64,000 bases of DNA from Scolanthus callimorphus (taxonomy: Eukaryota; Cnidaria; Anthozoa; Actiniaria; Edwardsiidae), in NCBI GenBank assembly GCA_033964015.1, contig CM066917.1, forward strand, positions 26,815,951 to 26,879,950. Direction: 5' to 3'. The stretch's first letter is position 1; each line of letters opens with the position of its first letter. The notes beneath the pieces are model-generated. The model worked only from the letters and a program-made list of their open reading frames with translations. It ran no database searches and was not told where the DNA came from. Position numbers and translations under genes: made by a program. This document shows, piece by piece, positions 61,283 through 64,000 of the stretch.

Positions 61283-62316
61283 TATGTTTCTGACTATACC
61301 TAACTCTTTTCTGCTTCAAATATATTGTCTGTAGCGGTATGATGGCCGATTTCAAAGAAAAAAAACTTGGGGGTCACCATCCTTGTTTTTCTGTAATGTC
61401 ACTAATAATACACATGAAAAAATCTCTGGATTCTGATTGGCTGAGAGCAGTACAGTTTTTAGGTAACAAAGTGCCAAAAAGGTAACAAAGTGCAAAAATG
61501 GTTAACAAAATGCAAATTTTCTTTTGAAATCCTTAATTTTTTTGATAACATGGAGCTATATTATGGAAACTTTGTTTTTGGTAATGCTCAAATTCTGTCA
61601 GGTTTTGGTCCAGATTTCGGCAATCAAGGAAACATGCGTGCGGCTTGTTCAGTTTGTAAGCAGATTTGTGAATGACTCCTTGGAATTTTTTTCATGTGTA
61701 TTATTAAAAGGAAATCATCCGACTTTTCTCGTTCAATTTGGAGTTTATTTACACTCGTGGGTTTTTCAAAAAGCTCACTAATTGCACTCGCCATGCAATT
61801 TTGATACTTTTTGAAAATCCCACTCGTGATTTCCTATACTAAAACCATAAATCGCGCGCTTTTTATGTTGTTTGTTTGGCCTGATTTTGCTCGCACGCGC
61901 ACTTTTCAACGGTTATTTCGAACGAAATGTTTAAAATGGCATAATTTCACAAAAATGGTCGTATCTTTACAAGTGATACCTCATTTTAAAGCTTATATCC
62001 TGGGCTAAACTATGGTATATAATTTTATTTAAATTTACAAAACAATTTGTAAAAAGTTCCCTTTCCGGTGCATCAGTTCAAACTTTTTTTTAGAGTTCCA
62101 GCCTCGTGAATATTTGCTATTTTTCGTTTATTACCCCACCACGGCGGGCCTAAACGCGCGCCAAAGCGGGAAGTTGAATCGTGGCAGCTTTGCGGCTCGG
62201 ACGTGAGGCCTTTTTGGTAGCCTGGTGACTAATTTGCGGACTCATCCGACAATCCACTTCGGCAGCTCGTTTTTCACTCGTTGTTTACCGAAGAAAAGAT
62301 CGGAAGGCGGGAAGCC
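61283..62316. other. Intergenic, nothing recognised
   Basis: AT-rich up to about 62090, then more GC-rich with CpG (62140-62320), which may be promoter-like. Confidence 0.35.
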
Positions 62317-62448
62317 ATGGCCGAAGGAAGAAGCTTTGTTCTGATACCAAACATGACGGGTTTCGGAAAACAGAAGGCAGATTTCTGCTCCACTGGAAAG
62401 TGGCAAAATTCGAAAAACACAGAACATAGTCGTCAGCAGCTATTTTGA
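62317..62448 (+). CDS. Small open frame in a GC-rich, promoter-like stretch
   Basis: GAAGCCATGG is a strong start context; 43 codons follow (MAEGRSFVLIPNMTGFGKQK onwards) to TGA. No domain. It could be an upstream frame or the first exon of a gene running out of the window, or chance. Confidence 0.2.
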   Translation: MAEGRSFVLIPNMTGFGKQKADFCSTGKWQNSKNTEHSRQQLF

Positions 62449-62689
62449 CCCTTGTTTTACTTTTTCCATGGAGTTATTAATCCTTTTGCATTAATGTTCA
62501 GTGCGTTCTTGAGTCTTCAAACCAAAACGCTATGTTTTTAGTTTTTTGAATTTCCGTTTTGATTTCGCGCGAGACCATTTCTAGTTCTTTAGAAATCTGT
62601 GTTTTGGACGAAAATATCGCTCAGAATCAGTTGGTCAGGTTCATTTGAAATGGGAAAATCTTACGGAGCTTAGAAGAATTTTGAAGGCA

Positions 62690-62786
62690 TGGCAGCGAGT
62701 GGAATACTTCCAGTTCAGCAAGATAATGCTGGTAGATGTGAAGCAATTAGGGCTTACTTCAGAAGGAAGAGTCTTGGCTAGAAAAG
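62690..62786 (+). other. Possible 5' exon ending in a splice donor
   Basis: AAGGCATGGCAGCG starts 30 codons (MAASGILPVQQDNAGRCEAI then RAYFRRKSLG) that meet TAG five bases before GAAAAG|GTAAGA. The donor is convincing, the frame is not; it may be a non-coding 5' exon. Confidence 0.2.
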
Positions 62787-63386
62787 GTAAGAACTGAACA
62801 ACAGAAATATCAAAACATTTCTCCTGATTCTTCTGTCATTTTCGCGGGTTTTTCACTGCAGAGCCATGTGTTTTTATTTTCGTGTGTCGGTTGTAAGCTT
62901 ACATCTTTCTGTGGATAAACTGCACTTCGCTATAACAGATTAGTTGAAGATATTTCGAGTTAATAATCCTCCTTGTATTATGCAGTACTTAAATTTATTT
63001 CCTTTTCTCCATTTACTACCTTGAAGCGATTGTAAAAATCGTTAGAAAAGTTAGCTCTTTTAATTCACATCCGAGCGGCTCAAACCGCGCGTTTCGTTTC
63101 GTCTGTGAACTTAAACTAGCACTACAACTCCAAAATTGCATCTCCAAATTGCTCAAACAATATTACAGCTCAAAGAAGTTGAAATCATAGTCCACTGCAG
63201 TTTGATAAATCTTTTTCCCGCATAGAATTGAGAATGTATAGTAGTAGGTGTTTTTAAGCTAAACTCAAGTTAGAAGTCTGAACAGCATCCAGAAAAGCAT
63301 TTTGACAGAAATGAAAATCAGTGTAAATCCAATTTCCCAATCATTCAGAAAGTAAACTTATGGTCTACACTTCCACAGGAAGTTAT
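62787..63386. other. Intergenic or intron, nothing recognised
   Basis: No repeat or open frame that I can support. Confidence 0.35.
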
Positions 63387-63790
63387 GCTTTTGTTTATCT
63401 CAAAGTAACTAAAAGGAGAAGCTTCCATTTAACTGAAAGGAATGATTTTCAGCACAAAAGAGGCCAATGTCTTACTTATGAGATTGATGTGCAATTTTTT
63501 CCCCTGCATATTTTTCTATGCTTATAAAATGCTTGACACTTGTGTCTATCAGAATGTTTCTGTACTTACAGAATCCTGCACTGTATATTTTAATTGAAAA
63601 AATAATAATAAGTGACACAATGATGCTTTTGTTTATCCCACTGCCATTTCATTAATTGAATGGGATGATCTTCAGTACAAAGGAGTCCAAAGTCTTCTAC
63701 TGTGTAATTTGCCCCCTGCATATTTTTTCTGTGCTTAAATTCAGTGATACTAGTGTCTATCAAATCCTGCACTGTATATTTGAATTGTAA
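63387..63790. repeat. Diverged tandem duplication, about 230 bp
   Basis: GCTTTTGTTTATC starts at 63387 and again at 63626; CCCCTGCATATTTTT, GTGTCTATCA and AATCCTGCACTGTATATTT follow in the same order in both. The minus-strand open frame at 63590-63811 is an artefact of this. Confidence 0.75.
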
Positions 63791-64000
63791 AAAAAAAAAT
63801 AAGTGACACAAAAGTATAAAAGATTAAGAATTATCAGGCATTCAAATGGGACTGGATAAGAAAATAAGGCACGTCAGACACTTTCAAATAAATTAGGTAA
63901 TAAGCATTGGATAGAAAATACAACATAAATCACACAAAAACTATATTACAGTTACAACTAATATATTTCATTTGTCAGGTTGATAAATATAATTTTCATA
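63791..64000. other. Window end, nothing recognised
   Basis: AT-rich sequence without visible features. Confidence 0.35.

Overview
The window looks like nuclear DNA of a cnidarian, most likely a stony coral. The evidence is two spliced metazoan genes with GT-AG introns, a TKL-type kinase of a kind common in cnidarians, and a very dense load of short inverted-repeat (MITE/foldback) elements. No bacterial operons, no CRISPR and no rRNA are visible. The species call is an inference.

Layout. About 0.34-2.37 kb is a 41-bp satellite array with a MITE inside it. 3.8-6.9 kb is a tandemly duplicated module carrying 31-bp minisatellites. 7-14 kb is a run of MITEs and inverted duplications with no convincing gene. 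14.1-19.9 kb is a long foldback element split by a complete, apparently very young Ty1/copia retrotransposon on the minus strand: identical 214-bp LTRs, a 5-bp target duplication, a 1289-codon open frame and a copia-style half-tRNA primer site. 21.4-26.0 kb is a second, larger array of the same 41-bp satellite in the opposite orientation, with higher-order structure. 28.8-47.5 kb is a CYLD deubiquitinase gene on the minus strand (13 supported exons, one further possible exon), its introns packed with foldback elements, a Penelope-like remnant and minisatellites. 48-51 kb is more MITEs and palindromes. 51.2-54.5 kb is the 3' part of a coiled-coil plus kinase gene on the minus strand. 56.1-61.3 kb is an apparently full-length LINE on the plus strand with both frames open. 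61.3-64 kb holds only a possible promoter or first-exon region and a diverged tandem duplication.

How the parts relate. CYLD (three CAP-Gly modules, then a USP domain with an embedded B-box) would trim K63/M1 ubiquitin chains in immune and NF-kB-type signalling; its catalytic Cys, His and Asp are all present. Yet its N-terminal exons carry three separate one-base deletions, and the kinase gene carries a fourth. About 9 kb of transposon coding sequence in the same window has none. Either the consensus is locally wrong or these alleles are damaged; this is the point most worth checking. Much of the rest is transposon archaeology: elements nested in elements, several target-site duplications that can be read directly, and unusually long palindromes lying inside CYLD introns.
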